Origin: an uncultured Halomicronema sp.
GTDB lineage: Bacteria; Cyanobacteriota; Cyanobacteriia; Phormidesmidales; Phormidesmidaceae
Reading direction: 5' to 3'
Length of the DNA stretch: 64,000 bases
Assembly (NCBI GenBank): GCA_937899725.1
Contig: CALCCA010000041.1
Coordinates: forward strand, 94,914-158,913
Position numbers and translations under genes: made by a program. Positions 56,561 to 64,000 of the stretch are shown in pieces; position 1 is the stretch's first letter, and every line of letters starts with the position of its first letter. The notes beneath the pieces were generated by a model. It saw nothing but the letters and a program-made list of their open reading frames with translations. It was not told the DNA's origin and did no database searches.

Positions 56561-57811
56561 TTACAGCGATCGCTGCCAGGTGACCGTGGGCGCCGTGGTG
56601 CTGACCAGTCGCGTGCCCTGAGCAATCACATGACGGATGGTGGCGCGGTCGCGGATCGCGGCGATCGCATCGTCGGCCTCTAGGGCAATGAGGTTAGCCG
56701 GTTTACCCACCTCTAACCCGTACTGTTCAGTCAGCCCCAGGGTTTTTGCCCCACAGCGCGTAATCATGTCGTAGCAGGCAGCTAACTCATCGCGTCCGGT
56801 CATCTGGCAAGCATGTACGGCCATCGCTGCGACTTCTAGCAGGCTGCCAGTGCCCAGGTTGTACCAGGGGTCTTGAATGCAGTCGTGGCCCAGGCTCAGG
56901 TTTAGGCCGTTTTGCCACAGCTCTTTAACACGGGTGAGGCCCCGCCGCTTGGGGTAGGTATCGGTGCGGCCCTGCAGCGTCAAATTAATCAGGGGATTGG
57001 CAATAAAGCTGAGATTCGCTCGCTTGAGAAACCCCATTAGCTTAAAGGCGTAGGCATTGTTATAGGAGCCAAAGGCGGTGGTGTGACTGGCGGTGACGCG
57101 GCCGCCCAACTGGCGACGAATGGCTTCGGCTGCGACCACCTCTAAAAAACGGGACTGATCGTCGTCAATTTCATCACAGTGAATATCGATGGCGCGATCG
57201 TACTTTTCCGCCAAATCAAAAACGTATTGAATTGACTTCACCCCATCTTCCCGAGTGAGTTCGTAATGGGGAATGCCGCCCACCACATCGGCCCCGAGTT
57301 TCATCGCTTCTTCCAGACGTTCGGCATTATGAGGGGCGCTAAAGACCCCATCTTGGGGAAAGGCCACGACCTGTAGCGTCAGCCAATCTTTTACCCGGTC
57401 GCGGACGGCTAACAGGGCTCTCAGCGGGATTTGATTCGGTTCGCTGACATCAGCGTGACTCCGCACAAATAAGACGCCTTGGCTCGCTTGCAGTTTAAGG
57501 GTCGCGATCGCCCGTTCCTGAACATCTTCGAGGGTGAGGGCCTGCTTCCGCTCGCGCCAAATTTCAATGCCTTCAAAGAGGGTACCGCTCTGATTCCAGC
57601 GGGGCTGGCCCGCCGTCAGGGCCGAATCTAGGTGCAGGTGCGATTCGACCAAAGGCGGGCTCACCAACAAATTTTCGAGATCTAGCACCGAGTCCGCTGG
57701 CTCGTTGAGGTGGGGGGCGATCGCCGCAATTTTGCCATCTTGAATAGCGATGTCAACGGTGATCTCAGGTGCCGTCACTAAGCGGCCCTGGCGTAGCAGC
57801 AGAGAAGTCAT
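56561..57811 (-). CDS. codA: Amidohydrolase of the cytosine deaminase (CodA) family
   Basis: This 416-residue metal-dependent deaminase has PPLVESHLHLDSAL (HxH metal ligands), IDIHCDEIDDDQSR, VTASHTTAFGSY and LSLGHDCIQDPWYNLG, all characteristic of CodA. The metal Asp (GHD) is present, but the following residue, which in E. coli CodA is Asp314, is Cys. The DTYPKRRGLTRVKELWQNGL block is also CodA-like. Cytosine deaminase is the closest named activity; the substituted residue raises the possibility of another substrate such as isoguanine or a related heterocycle. It is convergent with the LysR gene. Confidence 0.85.
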   Translation of the reverse strand: MTSLLLRQGRLVTAPEITVDIAIQDGKIAAIAPHLNEPADSVLDLENLLVSPPLVESHLHLDSALTAGQPRWNQSGTLFEGIEIWRERKQALTLEDVQERAIATLKLQASQGVLFVRSHADVSEPNQIPLRALLAVRDRVKDWLTLQVVAFPQDGVFSAPHNAERLEEAMKLGADVVGGIPHYELTREDGVKSIQYVFDLAEKYDRAIDIHCDEIDDDQSRFLEVVAAEAIRRQLGGRVTASHTTAFGSYNNAYAFKLMGFLKRANLSFIANPLINLTLQGRTDTYPKRRGLTRVKELWQNGLNLSLGHDCIQDPWYNLGTGSLLEVAAMAVHACQMTGRDELAACYDMITRCGAKTLGLTEQYGLEVGKPANLIALEADDAIAAIRDRATIRHVIAQGTRLVSTTAPTVTWQRSL

Positions 57812-58025
57812 GCGGCACTCTGGTCATCAGCTTCCCTAGAATACCGGCTGGCAGGTGCCTACACCGTTCTTTAGTCAGACTTGGCGCTCTCTAAGGCAAA
57901 GTTGCCAGCGCCTGCCCCCTCAACCCTTGCGTCCTCACCCTCTTCCCCTGCAGTCCATGGCATCGACCACCGCCAGCCAGATGAGGAGACGGTTAGACAG
58001 CGATCACAAAGATGCACTAAGATCG

Positions 58026-58055
58026 GATGATCCTGTGTTGAGCAGGGGGATCATC
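58026..58055 (+). promoter_or_regulatory. Inverted repeat just upstream of the gene at 58073
   Basis: GATGATCC (58026-58033) and GGATCATC (58048-58055) are exact inverted half-sites with a 14-nt spacer, ending 17 bp before the ATG. They could be an operator or a 5' UTR hairpin. Confidence 0.4.
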
Positions 58056-58072
58056 TACAGTGTTTTGGGATT

Positions 58073-58498
58073 ATGGACGTCCTCATTCAGCGGCAACGAC
58101 TGCAGCATATTGTGGACAGCTACGCTTTAGCGGGCAGAGATGACGCTCTGTTTGATCGGCGACTCGCGGCTTTGGTGCAGCAATACTCCTACAACGCCGT
58201 CGAGTTAGCGTTGGTCGAAGGGCTAGTCCAAAACTGGCTGCGCTATCCGTTGCCTCGGGGGCTGGCGTTCTTAGAACAAATTCAAACCCGTCTACAGGCT
58301 TGGCGCGAAGCCACCATGATCTCTACTGGTTTAACCCCAACGCAGTTTGAGCAAGTGACTGGGTTACCGCCCCACAGTTTTGAAAATATGGCCGCCTCGC
58401 CGATCGATTTGGCCGCTATTGAGCGACGATCGCCCACTTCACCCGCCTCTCAAGCCGCAGAGCGACCGCCTCCCTTTTCCTCAGACTTCCCGGCGTAG
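58073..58498 (+). CDS. Conserved cyanobacterial protein of unknown function
   Basis: This 141-residue soluble protein has a helical N-terminal block (RQRLQHIVDSYALAGRDDALFDRRLAALVQQY), LALVEGLVQNWLRYPLPRGLAFL and STGLTPTQFEQVTGLPP, then a low-complexity Pro/Ser tail. I recall similar cyanobacterial proteins; function unknown. It is preceded by the inverted repeat at 58026. Confidence 0.75.
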   Translation: MDVLIQRQRLQHIVDSYALAGRDDALFDRRLAALVQQYSYNAVELALVEGLVQNWLRYPLPRGLAFLEQIQTRLQAWREATMISTGLTPTQFEQVTGLPPHSFENMAASPIDLAAIERRSPTSPASQAAERPPPFSSDFPA

Positions 58499-58594
58499 TC
58501 CACGAGCAGGCGCTGAGGCGGCAAAGGCTGATACTGGTGTGACTTCCTTTTTTCGCGTCGGAGAACTAACTTAGGAGATTTCTGAGAAAGAATA

Positions 58595-58685
58595 TACCGT
58601 TATGGTACGGGCGGGTTTAGCTAGAACCCTTGTGGCATCGCGACCAGGCATCCACAAAACCCGCCCCTGCGGGTATCGTTTTTGG
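58595..58685 (+). ncRNA. Candidate small RNA or attenuator with two alternative hairpins
   Basis: GGGCGGGTTT (58609-58618) pairs with AAACCCGCCC (58657-58666). ACCCGC (58659-58664) can instead pair with GCGGGT (58669-58674), and the second hairpin is followed by ATCGTTTTT, a terminator-like tail. The two are mutually exclusive. The nearest downstream plus-strand gene is 2.8 kb away, so a free RNA or the 3' UTR of the preceding gene is more likely than attenuation. Confidence 0.35.
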
Positions 58686-58876
58686 TAGAACTCTCCTTAG
58701 GACACACCCATTACCAACTAGACGCTAGGAAAAACCGATTTAGGACGATCACGATGCAGTGGCATCGCATCGCGATCGCGACTGAGGTCAGAGACTCTGT
58801 CGAGCTTTGAGATAAATTCGAGAACCGGCATCCCTGCAGCGATCCGTGCACAAGCGATCGCGATGCCCAATAAAAT

Positions 58877-58904
58877 AAGGGGGTAAGCGTGTGCTTACCC
58901 CCTT
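58877..58904 (-). terminator. Terminator of hli
   Basis: AAGGGGGTAAGC, loop GTGT, GCTTACCCCCTT: a perfect 12-bp stem. On the minus strand it is followed by TTATTTTATT, so it terminates hli about 100 nt after its stop. On the plus strand TTTT follows too, so it may act both ways. Confidence 0.85.
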
Positions 58905-59003
58905 TTCAAGATCCTTGAACTTTCGAAAAAGACTGCTGAATTCAAGAATCGAATAGACTTTATCGAAATTCGATAAACCCCATGCAGTCAAATCAAACCA
59001 GAA

Positions 59004-59144
59004 TTACATCAGACCCAGTTGAGCCAAGATACCCTGGCCGGTCACGAATTCGGTAGTCAGACCAATCACAAAACCCAGCATTGCCAAGCGGCCATTCCAG
59101 TTCTCGGCGAATGCGGTGAAACCGAACTTTTGTTCTTCAGTCAT
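59004..59144 (-). CDS. hli: High-light-inducible protein (Hli/SCP), single-helix
   Basis: This 46-residue protein reads MTEEQKFGFTAFAENWNGRL then AMLGFVIGLTTEFVTGQGIL and AQLGLM, with the ENWNGRLAMLGF chlorophyll-binding motif (ExxNxR) of the LHC superfamily. Such proteins bind chlorophyll and carotenoid, protect photosystem assembly and bind nascent PSII. The NblS-RpaB pathway regulates hli genes, and nblS is present in this window. It is too short for standard ORF cut-offs. AGAGG lies about 10 bases upstream of ATG, and a terminator lies downstream at 58877. Confidence 0.95.
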   Translation of the reverse strand: MTEEQKFGFTAFAENWNGRLAMLGFVIGLTTEFVTGQGILAQLGLM

Positions 59145-59270
59145 GTTGAAAACCTCTGTTGGTTCAAGGGCAATAACAGCGGGTTCGCTGCTTCATGTTT
59201 AGATATTAACCATTCTCGAAATAAATCGCAATATTTCTTTAGGCAGATTGTCGACGGCAGCGCAATCCCC

Positions 59271-61079
59271 CTAGGGCAGGGCGATCGCGCTGCCGCCACC
59301 CCGCCGAGCCGGCTCGGCCACGGCCAAAATTGCCCCATCTGGCTTGACAAGAATCCCAGTGGCAGCGCCAATCTCTGCTGTTGGTTGCAGCTGGTGGCCA
59401 GTCGCTAACAAGGCTGCACCCATGGTCGTCGTTTCAAAGCCCTGATCGACGGTAGTCAGGCCACTATTGCGCTGAGATAGTCGCGGGGCCGCGATCGCGG
59501 CCTCTAAATCAAGCCCGAAATCGATCACATTGACGGCAATGCCCAACACCGTGGTGATAATCGTAGAGCCACCGGGCGAACCAAACGCCAGCACGCTGCC
59601 GTCCGGCGCGATAGCGATAGTGGGCGACATGCTGCTGCGGGGGCGTTTGCCGGGCTCTGGCACGTTGGGATGAGGCAGCTCTAGGGTGAAATCCGTCAGC
59701 TCATTATTGAGAATAAAGCCATAGCCGGGCACCACGATGCCCGAGCCGCCAGTGGATTCTAACGTCAGAGTGTAGGACACCGTGAGGCCGTCAGCATCCA
59801 CTACCGTGATGTGAGACGTGGAGACGCCACCCCCATCGTCAACGGGTTGTAAGGCTTGGGGGGCCGTCAAGCTGGGACTGGGGTCTTGCTGATAGGGCAG
59901 CGGATTGCCCGCGATCGCCCGATAGTTCGTTTCATCAGGCGGCGCTTGCAATGGGAGGGCGGCGCGGCGCTGGTCAGCGTAGTCTGGATTCAATAGTCCG
60001 GCGACGGGCACATCGACGTATGCCGCATCGCCCAGGTAGGCATTGCGATCGCTAAAGGCCAGCCGTTCCGCCTCGATGAGCCAGTGCAGCGCAGCGGGTC
60101 GTTCCAGCTGCCCCAGCTCATAGCCCGCCAGCAGGTTCAGCGTCTGCGCCACAGTGAGGCCGCCGCTGCTGGGCAACCCCATGCCATAGAGCCGGTAGCC
60201 CCGATAGTGACTCTCGACCGGTGGTCGCACTCGCACTTCGTAGCGATCAAGGTCGGTTTCGGTGAGGCCGCCCGGCCACACGGTGAACGGGGGGGCTGCC
60301 ACTACGGGCGGCACTTGCACCGTGTGGGCGATCGCGCGACCAATTTCGCCACGATAAAAGGCATTCACCCCCTGCTCTGCCAGCAATTCATACGTACGGG
60401 CCATATCGGGATTGCGAAACTGGCTGCCGACCGGCGGCACCTGCCCCTGCGGCAGATAAAGCTGCTGCGTGCTGGTAAAGGCCGCAAAGCGGTCTTGATT
60501 GCGCTCAATCTGCTCAGCAAAGGTGGCGTCTACGGTGAAGCCCGTTTGCGCCAAGGCGATCGCGGGCTGCAGCACCTCTGCCAGTGATTGCGTGCCATAG
60601 CGTGATAGCGCCGTTTGCCAGTTCAGCGGCGTGCCGGGAACACCCACCGCCAGGCCGCTGCTCATGCGGTTGGGAAAAAACGGCAGCGGCTCACCGGTGG
60701 CACTGTCGGGATCAACAAACAGATCAGGGGTGGTGGCGGCAGGGGCCGTTTCTCGACCATCTAAAGTGACGGCAAACTCCCGCGCCGGGTCGTAAATCAC
60801 CATAAAGCCGCCGCCACCAATCCCCGCCGAAAAGGGATCGGTAACGCCCAGCGCCGCTGCCGTCGCCACCGCCGCATCCACGGCATTCCCCCCCGCTTTG
60901 AGCACATCAATGCCCACCTGGGTGGCGCGGTGATCGACGCTGGCTACCGCGCCGCCGGTGCCTGTGGCCCTGTGACTGACCTGCGATCGCCCCGCCATTG
61001 GCCAAATCAAACTCAGAAGAATTAAGAGACCGGTGCTGAAACCGGCGATCGCCCACGGTAAGCCACGACGTCTAATCAT
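59271..61079 (-). CDS. ggt: Gamma-glutamyltransferase
   Basis: This 602-residue exported enzyme hydrolyses or transfers the gamma-glutamyl group of glutathione. It has an N-terminal hydrophobic signal anchor (residues about 8-30), AVASVDHRATQVGIDVLKAGGNAVDAAVA, FSAGIGGGGFMVIYD, and the autoprocessing junction STSHITVVDADG whose Thr becomes the nucleophile of the small subunit, followed by GGSGIVVPGYGFILNNELTDF and MSPTIAIAPDG. The start at MIRRRGLPW (61079) puts the signal anchor at the N-terminus; the frame opens at 61127. Confidence 0.94.
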   Translation of the reverse strand: MIRRRGLPWAIAGFSTGLLILLSLIWPMAGRSQVSHRATGTGGAVASVDHRATQVGIDVLKAGGNAVDAAVATAAALGVTDPFSAGIGGGGFMVIYDPAREFAVTLDGRETAPAATTPDLFVDPDSATGEPLPFFPNRMSSGLAVGVPGTPLNWQTALSRYGTQSLAEVLQPAIALAQTGFTVDATFAEQIERNQDRFAAFTSTQQLYLPQGQVPPVGSQFRNPDMARTYELLAEQGVNAFYRGEIGRAIAHTVQVPPVVAAPPFTVWPGGLTETDLDRYEVRVRPPVESHYRGYRLYGMGLPSSGGLTVAQTLNLLAGYELGQLERPAALHWLIEAERLAFSDRNAYLGDAAYVDVPVAGLLNPDYADQRRAALPLQAPPDETNYRAIAGNPLPYQQDPSPSLTAPQALQPVDDGGGVSTSHITVVDADGLTVSYTLTLESTGGSGIVVPGYGFILNNELTDFTLELPHPNVPEPGKRPRSSMSPTIAIAPDGSVLAFGSPGGSTIITTVLGIAVNVIDFGLDLEAAIAAPRLSQRNSGLTTVDQGFETTTMGAALLATGHQLQPTAEIGAATGILVKPDGAILAVAEPARRGGGSAIALP

Positions 61080-61515
61080 CAAACGGTTGGTTATCCTGCC
61101 GAAGAAAATGGGGTGCCTGTCAATCAACGGGAAACCGGTGGTGGCTCCCGACCGAGACAGATGGGTGCTACTTTACCGTCGATTGCGGGTGCCGTCAGCC
61201 GCCGCCCCCAACCCTGACGAAGATTAACGGCTCAGAGCCGTTAATCTTCGTCAGGGTTGGGGGGTGCCAAATCCCGGCGATGGGGCGGAAAAATTGCCCC
61301 GCTGGGGCGCGATCGCCATCGTTAAGCACACCGCATTGGCCATCGCGGATGACCGATAGCTTAATGCTTCTTCATGGGGTGGGCCCGGTGGGACTCCAAA
61401 ATTGATGCGACCATGAAGAAAGCGCTGGTCAGGCGTTGAGCCCCGTATCCCCGCAAGTTAGCTGGGTGATCTTGCTTGATAAATTTTATTTTGACATCGG
61501 TTGTTATCACGCTCT
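61080..61515. other. Intergenic, divergent ggt / menF region with perfect palindrome
   Basis: This 436 bp separates the two divergent genes. It holds the 59-bp perfect palindrome at 61205-61263, and otherwise no gene or element I can identify. Confidence 0.5.
61205..61263. repeat. Perfect 59-bp palindrome (29-bp arms, 1-nt centre)
   Basis: CCCCCAACCCTGACGAAG continues through ATTAACGGCTC to the central A at 61234, and the right arm is its exact reverse complement (61235-61263). All 29 base pairs match. No T-run follows on either strand. It lies between divergent promoters. Confidence 0.85.
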
Positions 61516-62937
61516 ATGACAGTCGCACCCTCACGGTCGAATACCCTTCCGCAATATTCCCCCATTCTTCGTGCCCTCAAAACCGGCCAGCGCCTGGCTC
61601 GCCAGACCAATGCTGAGCGCATTGCTAGCCTGTCGTTTCCCCTGCCACAGCTCGATCCGCTTGCCGTCTTGTTGACCTTACCCACAGCGGGTCAGCGGCA
61701 GTGCTATTTTGAATCGCCGTCGCGGGGGCAAGCGATCGCCGCTTGGGATGCCTTAATTGACGAAAGCTTTAGTGGCCGCGATCGCTTCCAGGCGGCTCGG
61801 CATTCGTTAGAAACCTGGCAGGCGCGGGTCAAGTCTTTGCCGGACCGGCGCGAAGGACCTTATTTTTTCTGCAGTTTTTCGTTTTTTGACACCCTAACGC
61901 CAGCGCTGGCAGGGTTTGCCCCTGCCACACTGTTGCTAACCCGCTGGCAAGTCGTGCGCTACCGGCACCGCTGCACGCTGATCGCTAATGTGCGACTCAG
62001 CCCCCAGACGCGGCTCGCGCCCCTCGCCCGCACCATCGCGGAGCAGGTGGGCAAACTTCAGGCGTTTACCCCAGCGCAGCGGCCCGTTGAGTTAGCGGGC
62101 TGGGGTGAGTCTGACCGGCAGCCCCAGCTGTCTGACCCAGTGCGGCTGGCCCTGCAGCAAAAGGTGCGTCAAACGTTGGGAGCCATTGAGGCCCAGCAGT
62201 TGCAAAAACAGGTCATTGCCCATGCCTTGGATGTAACGCGGCGTGATGCCTTTCGGCGTGAGGTTGCGCTGCCGCGGCTGCGATCGCGCTATCCCGACTG
62301 CTACATCTTCTCTCTCTCTGGTGCCCAGGACAGTCACTTTATCGGGGCCAGCCCCGAACGGCTGCTCAGCATTCGTCAGGGTCGGTTAGTCACCGATGCG
62401 CTGGCGGGGTCAGCCCCGCGCGGCCAGACCGCCGCTGCTGATTTTGCCCTGGGTCAGCAGTTGCTCAATACCCCCAAAGAGCAGCGGGAGCATCAGCTGG
62501 TTTTAGATTTCATCGTGCGACAGCTAGAAGCCGCCGGACTGACGCCCTGCTACAGCACCCCGCCTGGCCTGTTGCGCCTTTCCAACATTCAGCATCTGCA
62601 TACGCCGATTGGCGCGGATTTGCCCCATCAACTCTCACCGCTCGCCCTGGTGGAATCTTTGCACCCGACCCCAGCGGTGGCAGGGGTACCGACCCGCGCT
62701 GCCTGTGAGCTCATTCGTCAGAGTGAAACCTGCGATCGCGGGTTGTATGCCGCCCCGCTAGGCTGGGTTGATCCCTACGGCAACAGCGAGTTTATCGTCG
62801 GTATTCGCTCGGCGCTCATTCAAAACCAGCGGGCGCGACTCTATGCGGGGGCAGGCATTGTCGCTGGCTCTGATCCGGAAAAAGAGCTGGCGGAAATTCA
62901 GCTGAAGCTGCAGGCGCTAGCAAACGCCTTGGGGTAG
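61516..62937 (+). CDS. menF: Isochorismate synthase
   Basis: This 473-residue enzyme makes isochorismate from chorismate, the entry to phylloquinone synthesis in cyanobacteria. The C-terminal chorismate-utilising domain has DSHFIGASPERLLSI, TDALAGSAPRG, EQREHQLVLDFIV, NIQHLHTPIGADL, LHPTPAVAGVP and GLYAAPLGWVD...SEFIVGIRSALI, with GAGIVAGSDPEKELAE at the end. All are typical of MenF/EntC. The ATG at 61516 is preferred over an upstream TTG at 61501. It overlaps the next frame by one base. Confidence 0.94.
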   Translation: MTVAPSRSNTLPQYSPILRALKTGQRLARQTNAERIASLSFPLPQLDPLAVLLTLPTAGQRQCYFESPSRGQAIAAWDALIDESFSGRDRFQAARHSLETWQARVKSLPDRREGPYFFCSFSFFDTLTPALAGFAPATLLLTRWQVVRYRHRCTLIANVRLSPQTRLAPLARTIAEQVGKLQAFTPAQRPVELAGWGESDRQPQLSDPVRLALQQKVRQTLGAIEAQQLQKQVIAHALDVTRRDAFRREVALPRLRSRYPDCYIFSLSGAQDSHFIGASPERLLSIRQGRLVTDALAGSAPRGQTAAADFALGQQLLNTPKEQREHQLVLDFIVRQLEAAGLTPCYSTPPGLLRLSNIQHLHTPIGADLPHQLSPLALVESLHPTPAVAGVPTRAACELIRQSETCDRGLYAAPLGWVDPYGNSEFIVGIRSALIQNQRARLYAGAGIVAGSDPEKELAEIQLKLQALANALG

Positions 62938-63035
62938 TGCCTGCCGTGGAGAATCCTGGTGGATCAAAGCGGCGAGCAATCGGTGATCGCTATACGTCAG
63001 TCTCAACCCATTGCCAAACCTTGGATCAGTCAGAA

Positions 63036-63875
63036 ATGCAAAAAGGTTTGCCCGTCTATCAGGCTCGCCGGGTGGTCTCGTCTCAGCGACGAGGTAGCTC
63101 GCGGCCCGTGGTGGTGGAAACGGCAGCGGGTTATTTTTTCACCAAGCTCCGGGGCGCAGCGCAGGGGCCCGCCGCTTTGGTGGCCGAGATTGTGGTGGCC
63201 GCGCTGGCCGAAGCCTTAGATTTGTGGGTGCCCGCTCAGGCGCTCATCGTGCTCGACGCGGCCACCCCCAGTGATGATCAAGAGGATGAATTGCTCGATC
63301 TCCTCCACGCCAGCAGCGGCCTCAACTTAGGATTTCAATACCTACCAGGAGCCCGCGATCTTCGGCCCAATGAGATTAAGGCGATTGACGAGGCGCTGGC
63401 CTGCCAGGTGCTCTGGCTCGATAGCTTGGTGATGAATGTCGATCGCCGCCGCCACAATCCCAACCTCATGTGGTGCCAAGATCAGCTCTGGCTGATTGAC
63501 CATGGGGCGGCGCTGCCCTTTCAGTACAACTGGACAGCCGTGAGGGAACATTCGCCTCGGCAGGCGCAATATGCGATGGCCCAACATCTCTTTTGGCCCC
63601 GCGCCCAGACGCTAGATCAGTGGGATGAGCCCCTGGCAGCAAAACTTTCTGCCCCCGTCCTGCAAGCGGCGATCGCGAAAATTCCTGATTGTTTTTTAGC
63701 ACCGCTACTCGCATCGCCTCATCCGGTGTCTGCCGACCAACTTGAACGACGCCGGCAAGCCTATGCGGCGTTTTTATGGAAGCGGCTGAAGTCGCCCCGA
63801 CCGTTTATGAATACGTGGCTAGCCCACCATTCTCAGGCGCCCGAATCGGCACCGGGCGATCGCGGATCAGACTGA
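63036..63875 (+). CDS. HipA-like kinase-fold protein
   Basis: This 279-residue protein has an N-terminal nucleotide-binding half (VVVETAAGYFFTKLRGAAQGPAALVAEIVVAALAEAL), then DSLVMNVDRRRHNPNLMW with a catalytic-loop-like NVDRxxxNPN (near residue 140) and LWLIDHGAAL resembling the DFG region. This pattern is found in the stand-alone HipA_2 (HipA-like) family. Kinase activity and substrate are inferred only. The frame begins inside the end of menF at 62937; MQKGLPVYQARRVV at 63036 is a likelier start. There is no HipB-like antitoxin gene beside it. Confidence 0.75.
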   Translation: MQKGLPVYQARRVVSSQRRGSSRPVVVETAAGYFFTKLRGAAQGPAALVAEIVVAALAEALDLWVPAQALIVLDAATPSDDQEDELLDLLHASSGLNLGFQYLPGARDLRPNEIKAIDEALACQVLWLDSLVMNVDRRRHNPNLMWCQDQLWLIDHGAALPFQYNWTAVREHSPRQAQYAMAQHLFWPRAQTLDQWDEPLAAKLSAPVLQAAIAKIPDCFLAPLLASPHPVSADQLERRRQAYAAFLWKRLKSPRPFMNTWLAHHSQAPESAPGDRGSD

Positions 63876-64000
63876 TAGCGGTTTATCGACCAGGTGAAAC
63901 GAGAAAACAGCACTGAAGCGGGACTGTAGCTGACCAAATCGGAACAGCTATAGCAATCCGCATAAAGGTCTAATCGGTTAAAGTGGTCGAAAGTTTAGAG

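Larger units (their letters stand above)
58499..59003. other. Intergenic with hairpins
   Basis: This 505 bp lies between the plus-strand hypothetical gene and the minus-strand hli gene. It contains a possible small RNA (58595-58685) and the hli terminator (58877-58904). No open frame looks real. Confidence 0.5.

Noticed and set aside
59145..59260. HLR1-like RpaB box upstream of hli
   Set aside because: GTTAATAT-CT-AAACAT (minus strand, near 59205-59220) only partly matches the two direct TTACA half-sites, so I do not call it.

Overview
The window is a stretch of cyanobacterial chromosome. The evidence is direct: genes for the dark-operative protochlorophyllide reductase subunit ChlB, magnesium chelatase ChlD, carboxysome shell proteins CcmK3/CcmK4, a high-light-inducible protein (Hli), the NblS/Hik33 sensor kinase and a cyAbrB regulator, several cyanobacteria-only conserved hypotheticals, and very frequent HIP1 octamers (GCGATCGC). 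The moderately high GC content and pentapeptide/PAS-rich signalling proteins would fit a filamentous Leptolyngbya/Nodosilinea-like lineage, but that placement is inference. The window is mostly core chromosome. I see no prophage, complete insertion sequence, CRISPR array, tRNA or rRNA.

Layout. 1-5.2 kb: start of a DUF2301 membrane protein (off the left edge), a small conserved protein, nblS, a Uma2 nuclease-like gene and purD. 5.5-10.1 kb: a five-PAS adenylate cyclase whose stop codon lies in the end of a small CTAG-bounded mobile element, a candidate small RNA with a strong terminator, and two conserved hypotheticals. 10.4-22.3 kb: a small membrane protein, ppa, an MBL-fold hydrolase, an LPG-synthase-like membrane protein, an NlpC/P60 hydrolase, an alanine-glyoxylate aminotransferase with a UspA gene, a rhomboid protease, a histidine kinase, an aldehyde dehydrogenase and a methyltransferase. 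22.4-31.1 kb: a pentapeptide-repeat protein, a second class III cyclase with a repeated C-terminal module, chlD, a tandem-duplicated hypothetical, and the ccmK3-ccmK4 satellite carboxysome locus interrupted by mobile-element copies. 31.2-42.1 kb: nucleoside hydrolase, SLH-type lipoprotein, REC-histidine kinase, chlB, mutS (with an in-frame repeat insertion beside its ATPase P-loop), and the tmk-holB pair. 42.1-52.7 kb: a long gene-poor stretch, the pyruvate dehydrogenase E2 gene, a methyltransferase, cyAbrB, a CPBP protease, cobH-cobL, holA, and DUF4168 and DUF2949 proteins. 53-64 kb: a second Uma2 gene, a LapA-like gene with scpA, a LysR regulator, a codA-like deaminase, hli, gamma-glutamyltransferase, menF and a HipA-like kinase.

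Functional themes: chlorophyll synthesis (chlB, chlD), light and stress acclimation (nblS, hli, cyAbrB), carbon concentration and photorespiration (ccmK3/K4, aminotransferase), DNA replication, repair and segregation (holA, holB, tmk, mutS, scpA), cobalamin synthesis (cobH, cobL) and cAMP signalling (two cyclases).

The features that go beyond routine annotation are: (1) a family of 57-130 bp CTAG/TTAG-bounded MITE-like elements, four copies, two of which supply the TAG stop codon of the neighbouring gene and two of which flank ccmK3 in opposite orientations; (2) a roughly 55-residue in-frame insertion of low-complexity repeat DNA in MutS just before Walker A; (3) two long perfect palindromes (44 bp and 59 bp); (4) a threefold repeat of an unrecognised module behind a class III cyclase domain; (5) a CodA-family deaminase with Cys in place of the Asp that sets cytosine specificity; (6) candidate small RNAs and a 30-residue membrane microprotein.
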